A stretch of DNA of 64,000 nt, from the NCBI RefSeq assembly GCF_022113815.1, contig NZ_SGOM01000004.1:62001-126000 (forward strand), given 5' to 3'. The position numbers and the translations under genes were made by a program. Source of the DNA: Vibrio cincinnatiensis (GTDB lineage: Bacteria; Pseudomonadota; Gammaproteobacteria; Enterobacterales; Vibrionaceae). Every line of letters begins with the position of its first letter. Position 1 is the first letter of the stretch. Positions 7,816-17,381 of this stretch are shown here, in pieces. The notes beneath the pieces were generated by a model, which saw nothing but the letters and a program-made list of their open reading frames with translations, had not been told where the DNA came from and did no database searches.

Positions 7816-10800
7816 ATGATGAGTAACATTGACAGTATTGTTCCCACCCCGTTGGATACCCTGACGTTTCCTTTGCACGGGGCAAGGTTAATTGAAGCTT
7901 CTGCGGGGACAGGAAAAACATTTACCATTGCTGGGCTGTACTTACGGCTGCTTTTGGGTCACGGTTCCCCACAGACTCGTCATGAACAGCCTCTGACGGT
8001 GGAACAGATTTTAGTGGTGACATTCACGGAAGCTGCCACTGCTGAGTTAAGAGATCGAATTCGCCGTCGTATTCATGAGGCCCGTATCGCCTTTAGTCGA
8101 GGGAGTAGTGATGATCCTGTGGTGAAACCGCTACTCGAACAGGTTACCGATCATGTTTTTGCGGTCCATTTATTATTGAATGCCGAGCGGCAGATGGATC
8201 AAGCGGCGATCTACACCATTCATGGTTTTTGTCAGCGTATGTTGACTCAAAATGCCTTTGAATCGGGAATGCGTTTCGATAATGAATTCATTACCGATGA
8301 AAGCCAACTGAAAGCCCAAGTGGTTGCGGACTACTGGCGGCGACAATTCTACCCGCTTCCGCTGAATTTAGCGGGAGAAATTCGCCGTTTATGGTCTTCA
8401 CCTCAAGCGTTACTGGATAAAATTGGTCGTTATTTGAGCGGGGAAGCCCTGAGCTTAACCACTCCGGTCATGACGGGGGATCTCTTAGCGTTACACCAAA
8501 GTAATTTGGCCAAAATTGATGCTTTGAAACAGCAGTGGCGAGCGGCTGAACAGGACATTGAAACACTCATTAGTCGCTCAGATGTGAATAAGCGCAGCTA
8601 TACTAAGAAGTTACTACCAGAATGGATTGAACGCATTTCCTCTTGGGCTGAAACCCCAACCATCACTTATGATATCCCTGAGAAATTGGGCCGTTTTTCT
8701 CAATCCGTGTTAATGGAAAAAACACCCAAAGGGGAAGCGCCTCATCACCCATTATTTGATGCTATCGAAACCTTTCTTGCAGAACCGATAAGTTTGCAAG
8801 GGCCGTTAATGGCTCATGCGATCACCGAGTGCCGACAGCTCTTGTCTAAAGCGAAAGCAAGCCAGCAATGGCTCTCTTTTGATGATTTATTAAGTCAATT
8901 ATCCGCCTCTCTCGCCGAAGATGAACAAGGGTTACTGGCTGAGCGAATTCGTCACTTGTATCCGGTTGCCATGATCGATGAATTTCAAGATACCGATCCA
9001 CTGCAATACCATATTTTTAGCCAAGTCTATTTGGCGCATCCGACTTGTGGTTGGTTTATGATTGGGGACCCCAAACAGGCCATTTATGCCTTTCGTGGCG
9101 CTGATATCTTTACTTACATTAAAGCAAGAAATCAGGTCTCGGCTCATTACACATTAGGCACGAACTGGCGATCCAGTGCCGAGATGGTGGCGTCGGTTAA
9201 TCAGTTATTTGCTTTTCCCGATAGTCCTTTTATTTATGATAACGACATTCCTTTTTATCCGGTGCAACCGAGCCCAAAAGCGCAGCAAAAGCAGTGGTTT
9301 TTAGCAGGGCAAGCTCAGCCAGCCTTAACCTATTGGTATCAACAGACAGAAGCACCACTGAGCAAGGGGGAGTATCAACAAATCATGGCACAGGCAACCG
9401 CCAGTCAGATTCAAGCCCTATTAACGGCGGCTCAGCAAGGAGAGGCTCACTTTGAGCGAGATCGCCTCATTGAACCAGCGGATATCGCGGTGCTCGTGCG
9501 CACAGGAAGTGAAGGTCGCTTGATTCAACAAGCTTTGGCACAACAAGGCATTGCAAGCGTGTATCTTTCGAATCGAGACAGTGTTTTTACCAGTGCGGTT
9601 GCCGCTGATCTCCAGCGATTGCTGCAGGCCGCTTTGCATCCTGAAGATGAAAAAGCACTACGTAGTGCACTCGCATCGCCCCTTTTTGCTCTGAATGCGG
9701 CTCAGTTGGATTTGCTCAATAATGATGAGAATGAGTGGGAAGCGGTACAAAATGAATTTAAGCATTATCGCAAACTCTGGCAAGAGCGCGGAGTGTTGCC
9801 GATGCTGCGAGCGGTATTAAGCTTGAGACATATTGCTGAGCGCTGGCTTGCTGAGCCTAATGGTGAACGGCAATTAACGGACTTTATGCATTTGAGTGAA
9901 TTATTGCAACAAGCCACCCAAACGCTCGAAAGTGATCATGGTTTATTGCGCTGGTTTGCTCAGTCAATGGTTGATGCTCAATCGGGGAGTAGCAGTGACG
10001 ATGCCATGTTGCGTCTTGAATCTGAGCGAAATTTGGTGCAAATCGTCACAATCCATAAATCGAAAGGGCTTGAATATGACTTGGTCTTTTTACCTTTTGT
10101 GTTGAGCTATCGAGAAGCACAAGAAGGAAAATATTACGATATTGCCAGTGGTCAAACTCTACTGGATATTATGGGTAGTGACGCCGCTTTACTGCAAGCA
10201 GATAAAGAACGGTTAGCAGAAGATTTACGCTTAATTTATGTCGCGTTAACTCGTGCCGTTTATGGCTGTTTTATCGGTGTGGCTCCGCTGCGTAACGGGC
10301 GCTCAACCAAAGAGCCGACGGGGGTGCATTTAAGTGCTCTTGGATATTTGTTGCAAAATGGTCAACAGGGGGACATTGCGCAGCTGACTCAGGCTTTGTC
10401 TCAGCAAGCGGCGCTGAGTTCGATTATCGTCACCGAACCGCCAGAGCTGTTGCCAGAACCCTTTACCCCATTACAAACGTCACAGCCTGAGCTGAGCGCT
10501 CAAACATTACAGCATTCCATTGACCGCGCATGGCGAGTGACCAGTTATTCTGGACTCGTTAAGCAAGGAGGGCATCCACAAGAGAGCGCGTTTGATCGGA
10601 TTGGGTTTGATCTTGATTCTGCCGGTGAGCATGATGAACCGTTCGCTTCTGATGAGTTGGAACGTTCGATTTTTACCTTTCCTCGTGGTGCGACACCGGG
10701 CACCTTTTTGCACGCACTGTTTGAAGAGGTTGAGTTTACCGAGTCTGCGTACAGTGAGAAAAATCAAACGACCATTGAAACCTTAATGGAACGCCATCAA

Positions 10801-11427
10801 GTGGATTTTGAGTGGCTAGAGGTATTGCAAAAGATGGTTGAAACCGTACTCAGTACACCGTTGGATGGCCAATCATTACGCCTCAACCAAACGGCTCCAG
10901 AGCGGCGTTTGACGGAGATGGAGTTTCTCCTGCCGATCGAGCTATTAACCGCACCTGAGCTCAATCGAATCGGCCATCGTTATGATCCACTGTCTGCTAA
11001 AGCTGGGGAACTCGGGTTTTATCCGGTTCAAGGGATGCTCAAAGGGTTTATTGATTTAGTGTTTGAACATCAAGGGCAATATTATCTCTTAGACTGGAAA
11101 TCAAACCATTTAGGATATGATCGACAAGCCTATCAAGGTGAGCAACTCAGCCGAGCAATGGTTGAACATCGCTATGATCTGCAATACCAATTATATACGT
11201 TAGCTTTACACCGATTTTTAAGTAGCCGATTGGATAATTACGATTATCAGCAACATTTTGGTGGAGTTTATTATCTATTTTTACGGGGCATGGATGGGCA
11301 ATCTCAGAGTGGAGTATTTCATGCTAAGCCAAAGATTGAATTCATTCAGGCCTTAGACCGATTGATCGATGGACAACCCGCTTCGCCTCCGACGAGTGAG
11401 CTTGGGCAGATGGAGTTTGATTTATGA
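7816..11427 (+). CDS. recB: Exodeoxyribonuclease V beta chain RecB
   Basis: RecB is the 3'-to-5' helicase and sole nuclease of RecBCD. The 1203-residue protein (E. coli 1180) has the UvrD/Rep-type Walker A EASAGTGKTFT at residues 27-37, motif II IDEFQDTDPLQ, the motif III region GDPKQAIYAFRGAD, motif V TIHKSKGLEYD and motif VI LIYVALTRA. The C-terminal nuclease domain shows GFIDLVFEHQGQYYLLDWKSN around residues 1078-1097, with the catalytic Asp-Asp-Lys set intact, so it should be nuclease-competent. Two adjacent ATGs open the frame. Its stop overlaps the recD start by 4 bases (ATGA), giving translational coupling. Confidence 0.97.
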   Translation: MMSNIDSIVPTPLDTLTFPLHGARLIEASAGTGKTFTIAGLYLRLLLGHGSPQTRHEQPLTVEQILVVTFTEAATAELRDRIRRRIHEARIAFSRGSSDDPVVKPLLEQVTDHVFAVHLLLNAERQMDQAAIYTIHGFCQRMLTQNAFESGMRFDNEFITDESQLKAQVVADYWRRQFYPLPLNLAGEIRRLWSSPQALLDKIGRYLSGEALSLTTPVMTGDLLALHQSNLAKIDALKQQWRAAEQDIETLISRSDVNKRSYTKKLLPEWIERISSWAETPTITYDIPEKLGRFSQSVLMEKTPKGEAPHHPLFDAIETFLAEPISLQGPLMAHAITECRQLLSKAKASQQWLSFDDLLSQLSASLAEDEQGLLAERIRHLYPVAMIDEFQDTDPLQYHIFSQVYLAHPTCGWFMIGDPKQAIYAFRGADIFTYIKARNQVSAHYTLGTNWRSSAEMVASVNQLFAFPDSPFIYDNDIPFYPVQPSPKAQQKQWFLAGQAQPALTYWYQQTEAPLSKGEYQQIMAQATASQIQALLTAAQQGEAHFERDRLIEPADIAVLVRTGSEGRLIQQALAQQGIASVYLSNRDSVFTSAVAADLQRLLQAALHPEDEKALRSALASPLFALNAAQLDLLNNDENEWEAVQNEFKHYRKLWQERGVLPMLRAVLSLRHIAERWLAEPNGERQLTDFMHLSELLQQATQTLESDHGLLRWFAQSMVDAQSGSSSDDAMLRLESERNLVQIVTIHKSKGLEYDLVFLPFVLSYREAQEGKYYDIASGQTLLDIMGSDAALLQADKERLAEDLRLIYVALTRAVYGCFIGVAPLRNGRSTKEPTGVHLSALGYLLQNGQQGDIAQLTQALSQQAALSSIIVTEPPELLPEPFTPLQTSQPELSAQTLQHSIDRAWRVTSYSGLVKQGGHPQESAFDRIGFDLDSAGEHDEPFASDELERSIFTFPRGATPGTFLHALFEEVEFTESAYSEKNQTTIETLMERHQVDFEWLEVLQKMVETVLSTPLDGQSLRLNQTAPERRLTEMEFLLPIELLTAPELNRIGHRYDPLSAKAGELGFYPVQGMLKGFIDLVFEHQGQYYLLDWKSNHLGYDRQAYQGEQLSRAMVEHRYDLQYQLYTLALHRFLSSRLDNYDYQQHFGGVYYLFLRGMDGQSQSGVFHAKPKIEFIQALDRLIDGQPASPPTSELGQMEFDL

Positions 11428-13556
11428 TAGAGCAGCAATCGATTCAATTAGCACAACTGGCTAAGCAAGGAATATTGCGTCAGCTCGATTATCAATTTGC
11501 ACAATTTATGCTGGGGTGTGCGAAAGAGTTGGTTTTATCCAGCCAGCAGCAACAACTGTTATTGGTGATCAGTGCGGCGATCAGTGCCGAATTAGGACGA
11601 GGGCACATCTGCCTCCCTTTGTTTGATGAACAAGGGCAGAAAATAGAGTTAGCCAGTAAACTTGGGTTGCATGGACAATCAAGTTTACTGGTTAATGAGC
11701 TATGGTATTCCGTTCATTGGCAAGCGTTAGTAACACAGTGTCCATTGATCAGCGAACACGGTGATTCAGTGCCGCTGGTTTTCGATGGGCAGCGATTATA
11801 TCTGCACCGTTACTGGCAGTATGAACTCACGCTGGCAGAGCATTTACAACGCTTTGGGACACCAATGAGCTTAAAGCTTCCTATGGTCCAAAACCTCAAG
11901 CAGCACTTAGATGAGCTATTTGCTCGAGACTACACGGCTCTCTTTAGCGCTTTGCAGCATGAGAATGACTCTTTTGGTATCCGCCAACGTTTGGTTTGTG
12001 ACTGGTTAGATGTGGTTGAAGAAGATAAGCTTGATTGGCCAGCCATTGACGCAGTGCTGGTTCAGGCCAAAAAAGCCAATGATCTGATGGTATTGGATGA
12101 GTTAGTCGCAGAACGTCACTGTTTAAATTGGCAAAAAGTTGCAGCTGCTATCGCCTTGACGCGTCGCTTCGCGGTGATCTCCGGTGGGCCGGGAACAGGG
12201 AAAACCACCACGGTCACTAAACTCCTTGCCGCTCTCATGCTTCAAGCTCAGCAGCAAGGACAAACACCATTGGTTAAACTGGTAGCCCCAACAGGTAAAG
12301 CCGCCGCTCGGTTAACCGAATCGATTGGGCAAGCGGTCGCTAAGTTAGCCATTGATCCCAGCTTGAAAGCGAGAATTCCTACCGAGTCAAGCACGCTACA
12401 CCGTTTGCTTGGCGCAATCCCAAACAGTGCTGAATTTCGTCACCATAGTAAAAATCCGCTGCATTTGGATATTTTAGTGGTAGATGAAGCGTCCATGGTT
12501 GATTTACCCATGATGAGCAAGTTGGTAGAAGCTTTGCCTACCCATGCTCAGCTAATTTTACTGGGAGATAAAGATCAACTCGCTTCTGTCGAGGCCGGGG
12601 CGGTGTTAGGGGATATTTGCAGTTTTTTATCGCAAGGCTATTCTCCCTTACAGCGCCAGTTATTAGCGGAGCTCACCGGATTTACTTGCTTAACTTCTTA
12701 TTCTACACGAGCGGTCACGAATCCTTTGGCCGACTGCCTATGTATGCTACAAAAAAGCTACCGGTTCGATGCTCGTTCTGGGATAGGGCAACTCGCCAAA
12801 GCGATCAATCGTGGCCAAGCTGAAAAACTTCATCAGGTTTGGCAGCAAGGGTTTACGGATATTGAGCATTATTCAATATCCAGCGAAAACTACCGACATT
12901 TATTACAAACCTTGGTGAGCGCTTACTCTGGTTATTTACAGAGAATGAAGCATTCGCTTAACGATGAATTAGAGCAACCTGAATCGATGGCGAGCAAAGC
13001 GCGAGCTATTTTAAAAGAATTTGGCCGCTGCCGATTATTATGTGCTGTGCGGGAAGGTGATTTTGGCGTGCAAGGTTTGAACCTACGGGTTGAACGAGCA
13101 TTGGCAGCAAGAAAGCTGATTAAATTCCAAGATGAACAATGGTATGCAGGGAGACCCGTTATGGTTAGCCAAAATGATCATTCCCTTGGGTTGTATAACG
13201 GCGATATTGGTATTTGCTTGCCCGATGAAAATGATCCTGTTCGGCGGCTAAAAGTCTATTTTGAGTTACCGGATGGCCAGATAAAAACGGTATTACCGAG
13301 TCGAGTTCCCGCTCATGAAACCGCGTATGCCATGACTATCCATAAATCACAAGGCAGTGAATTTGATTTTACCTTATTGATTCTACCGCCAGATTTTAGC
13401 CCAATCATGACTCGAGAGTTGATTTATACGGGAATCACACGCGCCAAACAGCGTCTTGCACTGTATGCCGATATGGCGGTATTAAAACGGAGTATCACAG
13501 TGAAAACTGAGCGAGCCAGTGGGTTGGTAGAGCGGTTAACGTGTGTGGAAGATTAA
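11424..13556 (+). CDS. recD: Exodeoxyribonuclease V alpha chain RecD
   Basis: RecD is the 5'-to-3' superfamily 1B helicase of RecBCD, and its presence shapes the nuclease response to Chi. Walker A is ISGGPGTGKTTTVTKL near residues 251-266, Walker B is LVVDEASMVDLPMM, and the later motifs GDKDQLASVEAGAVLGD and YAMTIHKSQGSEFD are intact. The protein is 710 residues against 608 in E. coli. The extra length is mostly in the N-terminal region and in insertions typical of Vibrio RecD. Translation is coupled to recB through an ATGA overlap. No clear intrinsic terminator follows. Confidence 0.96.
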   Translation: MIEQQSIQLAQLAKQGILRQLDYQFAQFMLGCAKELVLSSQQQQLLLVISAAISAELGRGHICLPLFDEQGQKIELASKLGLHGQSSLLVNELWYSVHWQALVTQCPLISEHGDSVPLVFDGQRLYLHRYWQYELTLAEHLQRFGTPMSLKLPMVQNLKQHLDELFARDYTALFSALQHENDSFGIRQRLVCDWLDVVEEDKLDWPAIDAVLVQAKKANDLMVLDELVAERHCLNWQKVAAAIALTRRFAVISGGPGTGKTTTVTKLLAALMLQAQQQGQTPLVKLVAPTGKAAARLTESIGQAVAKLAIDPSLKARIPTESSTLHRLLGAIPNSAEFRHHSKNPLHLDILVVDEASMVDLPMMSKLVEALPTHAQLILLGDKDQLASVEAGAVLGDICSFLSQGYSPLQRQLLAELTGFTCLTSYSTRAVTNPLADCLCMLQKSYRFDARSGIGQLAKAINRGQAEKLHQVWQQGFTDIEHYSISSENYRHLLQTLVSAYSGYLQRMKHSLNDELEQPESMASKARAILKEFGRCRLLCAVREGDFGVQGLNLRVERALAARKLIKFQDEQWYAGRPVMVSQNDHSLGLYNGDIGICLPDENDPVRRLKVYFELPDGQIKTVLPSRVPAHETAYAMTIHKSQGSEFDFTLLILPPDFSPIMTRELIYTGITRAKQRLALYADMAVLKRSITVKTERASGLVERLTCVED

Positions 13557-13594
13557 TGAGAAATTTACCATCCTTGGCCGATTAGGGTGGCTAA

Positions 13595-13777
13595 TTATGC
13601 TTGTAGAGCCTTGGTAAAGGTAATATTACGAATTTTATAGCGTTCTTTTGATTCAAGTAGAAACCGGCGTAGGTTCTCACATACAGGAAAGACGCAGTGG
13701 ACATCCAGACCTCCTAGAAACTGGTTATCCGCCATGTCCCAAAAGCTCTGTAGTGAATTACAAATAACGGTTTTCAT
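13595..13777 (-). CDS. Possible small protein of 60 residues, function unknown
   Basis: A leftward frame encodes 60 residues beginning MKTVICNSLQSFWDMAD and ending in a basic stretch (ESKERYKIRNITFTKALQA). The composition looks protein-like, with two Cys in the middle (VHCVFPVCENL). A candidate AAGAG ribosome binding site lies about 12 bases before the ATG, which is a long spacing. A plausible promoter (TTGCTT, 16 bases, TAACTA) lies just upstream on the same strand. I do not recognise a family. It lies alone between recD and argA. It could be a real small Vibrio protein or a chance frame, and conservation in other species would decide. Confidence 0.45.
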   Translation of the reverse strand: MKTVICNSLQSFWDMADNQFLGGLDVHCVFPVCENLRRFLLESKERYKIRNITFTKALQA

Positions 13778-13829
13778 CGATAAAATGCTCTTAGTTACTA
13801 ATAGGTGTAGTAAAAGCAATCCATGCGAG

Positions 13830-13850
13830 GTCTAAATAATTCATTTAGAC
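13830..13850. repeat. Perfect inverted repeat, possible operator
   Basis: GTCTAAAT and ATTTAGAC are separated by 5 bases, giving a 21-base dyad about 53 bases upstream of the possible small gene at 13595-13777. The half-site length and spacing suit a dimeric regulator. I cannot assign it to a named one. Confidence 0.5.
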
Positions 13851-14123
13851 TGACATATTCATCTTTTTTGGTACGACACCAGATGGTCTATCAGAGATAT
13901 GGAATGAGTCTCTCTGGCGCTGTGCCTTATGAATGAATAAGGGTCCTATTTTGTGTGAAAAAGTAGATCTAAATCACAGTTGTGCGAATTTTACACAGTT
14001 GCATAAGCATTGCAAGTGATTATTTTCTATACAGTGAAATCTAGAGTGTCCTGCTTTTTCTCCCCGCTTTTGGATGTTTTATATTCACATTTCTTCCGTA
14101 TTCTCTCATGGCTTTTGGTATTT

Positions 14124-14152
14124 TCCCCTAAAAGCAGCAACCATTTAGGGGA
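14124..14152 (-). repeat. 9-bp inverted repeat downstream of argA
   Basis: TCCCCTAAA pairs with TTTAGGGGA around an 11-base loop, 24 bases after the argA stop. The position fits a 3' end, but the hairpin is followed by AAAATACC on the minus strand rather than by U residues. It may be a 3'-end stabilising hairpin instead of an intrinsic terminator. Confidence 0.5.
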
Positions 14153-14175
14153 TGTGTGAGCCTGAGAAATAGGGG

Positions 14176-15510
14176 TTAGATAGATAAGATTAAGATCTTC
14201 GAACGACGTTGATAGTTGTAGAGGCTCTGTTTTGCCATCGGGAGGCGATCCACACCCACTTCAGTGAACCCTTGTTCTCTAAACCAGTGTAAACTGTGAG
14301 TGGTTAATACGAATAAATGGCGGATGCCCATCTGCTTGGCCTGTGTTTTCATATGATTGAGCAGCAATAGGCCACGATTACCATCTCGATATTCAGGATG
14401 AATAGCAACGCATGCCATTTCCGCCATGCCTTCTTCGGAATAAGGGTAGAGGGCTGCACAGCCAATCAATAAGCTGTCTTTTTCAATAATGGTAAATTTA
14501 TGGATCTCTTGTTCTAATTGTTCGCGGGAGCGGCGAACTAAAATACCTTGCTCTTCCAGCGGGCGAATTAAATCAAAAATCCCCCCAATGTCATCAATCT
14601 GAGCTTGGCGAACTTGCTCTGCACTCGCCATGACAATTTGTGTTCCGATGCCATCAAAAGAAAACAGTTCTTGAATTAAAGCGCCATCTTCTTTATAGCT
14701 GATCAAATGGCTACGAGGAACTCCCGCTCGACAAGCCACAACAGCGGCACGTAAAAAACGCAGGGTACCCGTTGAGTCATCGTTACTGTTCATGGTGGAC
14801 TCTAACCTATCCACTAACGCTTCGACTTCGGAAGGAAAGAGTTCGGCGATAGCGTTTCCCCGTTCATCGATAATGCCTTGTTCGGAACAAAAACCAATGA
14901 GCTTATCGGCTTTTAGCCGAATCGCAACTTGGGTTGCCACTTCTTCAGAAAGAAGGTTGAAGCATTCACCGGTTACTGAGCTGGCGATCGGGCCGAGTAG
15001 TACGATAGAACCTTGATCGAGAGTCCGGTTGATTCCCTCAATATCAATACGACGAATTCGGCCGCTATGGCAATAATCGATGCCATCATCTACCCCTAGT
15101 GGTTGAGAGATAACAAAATTACCACTCACTACATTAAGTTGGGTGCCAGCCATTGGGGTGTTATTTAAACTCATAGAAAGCCGAGCTGTGATAGCCAATT
15201 GTAGTTGGCCTGCGGCTTGCATTACTAAACTGAGAGCTTCTTCATCCGTTATTCGGATCCCTTTGTGGTAAGGTGTGGTTCGTTGCTGTGTAGCTAAAAT
15301 CTGATTAATTTGTGGGCGTGCGCCGTGAACGAGAACTATTTTGACACCAAGGCTATGCAGCAGTGCAAGATCACTAATAATATTGGCAAAATTTTTATCG
15401 GCAATCGCTTCGCCACCTATCATGACCACCATGATTTTTCCGCGATGAGCGTTGACGTAAGGAGCGGATTGTCTGAATCCTTTGACAAGAGCTGTACTGC
15501 GAATTTTCAC
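14176..15510 (-). CDS. argA: N-acetylglutamate synthase
   Basis: ArgA makes N-acetylglutamate from acetyl-CoA and glutamate, the first step of arginine synthesis. The 444-residue protein has an amino-acid-kinase-like N-terminal domain ([49 protein letters not shown]) and a C-terminal GNAT acetyltransferase domain (about 300-440, with [23 protein letters not shown] and HWFREQGF). This matches E. coli ArgA closely along its length. The start is GTG, fixed by alignment of [15 protein letters not shown] with the E. coli N-terminus. An ARG box lies 37-54 bases upstream, so arginine repression through ArgR is expected, in addition to the feedback inhibition known for this family. Divergent from the DUF2850 gene. 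Confidence 0.96.
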   Translation of the reverse strand: MKIRSTALVKGFRQSAPYVNAHRGKIMVVMIGGEAIADKNFANIISDLALLHSLGVKIVLVHGARPQINQILATQQRTTPYHKGIRITDEEALSLVMQAAGQLQLAITARLSMSLNNTPMAGTQLNVVSGNFVISQPLGVDDGIDYCHSGRIRRIDIEGINRTLDQGSIVLLGPIASSVTGECFNLLSEEVATQVAIRLKADKLIGFCSEQGIIDERGNAIAELFPSEVEALVDRLESTMNSNDDSTGTLRFLRAAVVACRAGVPRSHLISYKEDGALIQELFSFDGIGTQIVMASAEQVRQAQIDDIGGIFDLIRPLEEQGILVRRSREQLEQEIHKFTIIEKDSLLIGCAALYPYSEEGMAEMACVAIHPEYRDGNRGLLLLNHMKTQAKQMGIRHLFVLTTHSLHWFREQGFTEVGVDRLPMAKQSLYNYQRRSKILILSI

Positions 15511-15546
15511 GATCTGACACTCATGGTTGTTTAAATATGTCCAAAT

Positions 15547-15564
15547 AATGACTTTTTATTCAAT
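15547..15564 (-). promoter_or_regulatory. ARG box (ArgR operator) of argA
   Basis: AATGACTTTTTATTCAAT matches the 18-base ARG box pattern (TGAAT-N4-ATTCA core) with one mismatch in the core. It sits just upstream of argA. A second box three bases away, the usual E. coli arrangement, is at best very weak here (15526-15543). Confidence 0.72.
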
Positions 15565-15681
15565 TTGGTACAAGTTTTTTTTGCCTTTGGCAGAAATTTT
15601 TATCCCTATGTTTTTATCCTGAAGCGAGGAAAAGATAAATAGGGTTTGATGATGTTTTGAGAAAATATTCAAAGAGAAGAG

Positions 15682-16122
15682 ATGAGATTAAAATATAAAA
15701 ACGCAGATCAATCGAATCAGCCCGGTCGTTTTTTGCGAAAAAAATCGGTTGAGCGATTATTAATTGCTGCGGCATTAGTTGGAACCGTGATTGTGATTCT
15801 ACTTTATAGCAATTTATTTGGCCGAATCACGGGGCACTTTGCACCGCCTAAGAGTTCTATCTACGGGGTATGGATTGAGCAAAATGTTGCCCCTTATATG
15901 GCACAAAAAATTGAAGTTCAGCCGAATGCGATTGTGATTGATGGGCGAGTAGTGAGCACGACCTATCAGTATAATGGCCGTTCTCTTAGCTTCTCAATTG
16001 CTGACAAGTCTTTCCAGTATAAGATGCTCAATGAAGAGAATACGGAGATGAGATTAGTCTCTCCCAATCGCTATAACCCCATTTTTCAATTGTCAGGAAA
16101 ACATAAAAAAAACCTTCAGTAA
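15682..16122 (+). CDS. DUF2850-family membrane-anchored protein
   Basis: The 146-residue protein has a basic N-terminus, one transmembrane segment (about residues 24-46, LLIAAALVGTVIVILLYSNLF) and an exported domain of about 95 residues. That domain carries the family pattern PPKSSIYGVWIEQNVAPYMAQKI followed by beta-rich sequence (IVIDGRVVSTTYQYNGRSLSF). I recognise this as the DUF2850 family, which is largely confined to Vibrionaceae. No function is known. It is divergent from argA and upstream of mltA on the same strand, 73 bases apart, but a link to either is not evident. Confidence 0.8.
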   Translation: MRLKYKNADQSNQPGRFLRKKSVERLLIAAALVGTVIVILLYSNLFGRITGHFAPPKSSIYGVWIEQNVAPYMAQKIEVQPNAIVIDGRVVSTTYQYNGRSLSFSIADKSFQYKMLNEENTEMRLVSPNRYNPIFQLSGKHKKNLQ

Positions 16123-16195
16123 CGATTCTGTCATTGCTCTTCACTGAGGAGTTTGTCATCCTTTTCGCTCACACCCAATATGGATAGAACTCTCA

Positions 16196-17299
16196 GTGAT
16201 AAAACGTTTTTTTTCTTACGCTACTTTGGCGTTTTTATTTGGTTGTGCACAGCCAACGGATCGAGCGCAGCAGTATTTGGATGATGAATTTCCACAAATT
16301 TTAAATAAAGTGGATTCTGTCGCTTCTAATTCTCCTCGTGATTTCAGTGCTTTTGCCGCACAAAGTGAACAAGTCGTGACTCGTTCTGCATCTATGGCTG
16401 CCATTTATCAGTCATTGTATGAAAAGCTGAATGAATGGGTTTTGCAAAGTGGTGATCCGGCTGAGCTTGCCCAGTTTGGTATACAAACAGCACAGCTGGG
16501 AGGTGGTGATAAGCAAGGTAACGTGTTATTTACAGGGTATTTTTCTCCGGTGATGGAGCTTCGTCATACGCCAGATGAGGTTTTTCGTTACCCCGTTTAC
16601 GCATTACCTGAGTGTGACGCTGATTGCCCTACTCGAGCGGAAATCTACGCTGGTGCTTTGGATGGACAGGGGCTAGAGTTGGGCTATTCGGCCAATTTAA
16701 TTGACCCCTTTATTATGGAAGTGCAAGGAAGTGGGTTTGTCCATTTTGAGGATGACGATACCTTAGAATATTTTGCCTATGCCGGAAAAAATAACCGAGC
16801 TTACGTCAGTATTGGCCGTATTTTAATTGAACGTGGTTTCGTTAAACGTGCCGATATGTCTTTAAAAGCGATTAAAGAATGGGTTCTTGCCAATGATGAA
16901 GCGACGGTGAAAGAGTTGTTAGAGCAGAATCCGTCTTATGTTTTTTTCCGTCCAAGTGCAGCCGCACCAGTGACGGGCAGTGCTGGGATTCCATTATTAC
17001 CGATGGCATCGGTTGCTGGTGACAGAACCCTATTCCCCATGGGCACGCCGATTTTAGCTGAAGTCCCTCTGTTGAATGCTGATGGCACTTGGTCTGGTGC
17101 TCATCAACTTAGGTTATTGATTGTGCTTGATACGGGCGGGGCGGTAAAACAGAATCACCTTGATCTTTACCATGGTATGGGGCCAAGGGCTGGAATAGAA
17201 GCGGGCCATTACAAGCATTTTGGCCGCGTGTGGAAATTAGGCTTAGACAATTCGCCCACTCAAGCGCCTTGGGCACTCTCTCCGGAAAAGAGAGAGTAG
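16196..17299 (+). CDS. mltA: Membrane-bound lytic murein transglycosylase A
   Basis: MltA is an outer-membrane lipoprotein that cleaves peptidoglycan with formation of 1,6-anhydromuramyl ends. The product (367 residues, GTG start) has a short lipoprotein signal ending near Cys17 (FLFGCAQPTDRAQQY), matching the E. coli CSSKPTDRGQQY region. The MltA domain and the C-terminal 3D domain follow: NVLFTGYFSPVMELRHT, IMEVQGSGFVHFEDD, SYVFFRPS and LIVLDTGGAVKQNHLDLYHG, which includes the conserved catalytic-region Asp (VLDTGGA). A strong terminator lies between it and tcdA. Confidence 0.95.
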   Translation: MIKRFFSYATLAFLFGCAQPTDRAQQYLDDEFPQILNKVDSVASNSPRDFSAFAAQSEQVVTRSASMAAIYQSLYEKLNEWVLQSGDPAELAQFGIQTAQLGGGDKQGNVLFTGYFSPVMELRHTPDEVFRYPVYALPECDADCPTRAEIYAGALDGQGLELGYSANLIDPFIMEVQGSGFVHFEDDDTLEYFAYAGKNNRAYVSIGRILIERGFVKRADMSLKAIKEWVLANDEATVKELLEQNPSYVFFRPSAAAPVTGSAGIPLLPMASVAGDRTLFPMGTPILAEVPLLNADGTWSGAHQLRLLIVLDTGGAVKQNHLDLYHGMGPRAGIEAGHYKHFGRVWKLGLDNSPTQAPWALSPEKRE

Positions 17300-17322
17300 T
17301 TTGCGAAACTAGACTTTTGAGT

Positions 17323-17355
17323 AAAGAGTGCGTATAAATCGCACTCTTTCTTTTT
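17323..17355 (+). terminator. Rho-independent terminator after mltA
   Basis: A perfect 10-bp stem AAAGAGTGCG/CGCACTCTTT with a 7-base loop is followed by CTTTTT. It insulates mltA from tcdA. Confidence 0.93.
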
Positions 17356-17381
17356 GGCTTTTATAGTGGTGGAAGCTTGTT

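Larger units (their letters stand above)
13778..14175. other. Intergenic region between the small ORF and argA
   Basis: About 400 bases without a credible gene. It holds two perfect inverted repeats: GTCTAAAT-N5-ATTTAGAC at 13830-13850 and TCCCCTAAA-N11-TTTAGGGGA at 14124-14152. The second lies just after the argA stop, where a terminator would be expected, but no U-run follows on either strand. I see no tRNA or recognised RNA family. Confidence 0.5.

Noticed and set aside
13980..14030. A CRP-like dyad (TGTGCGAATTTTACACA) upstream of the small ORF region
   Set aside because: The half-sites and spacing do not fit TGTGA-N6-TCACA, and no gene start lies at a suitable distance.
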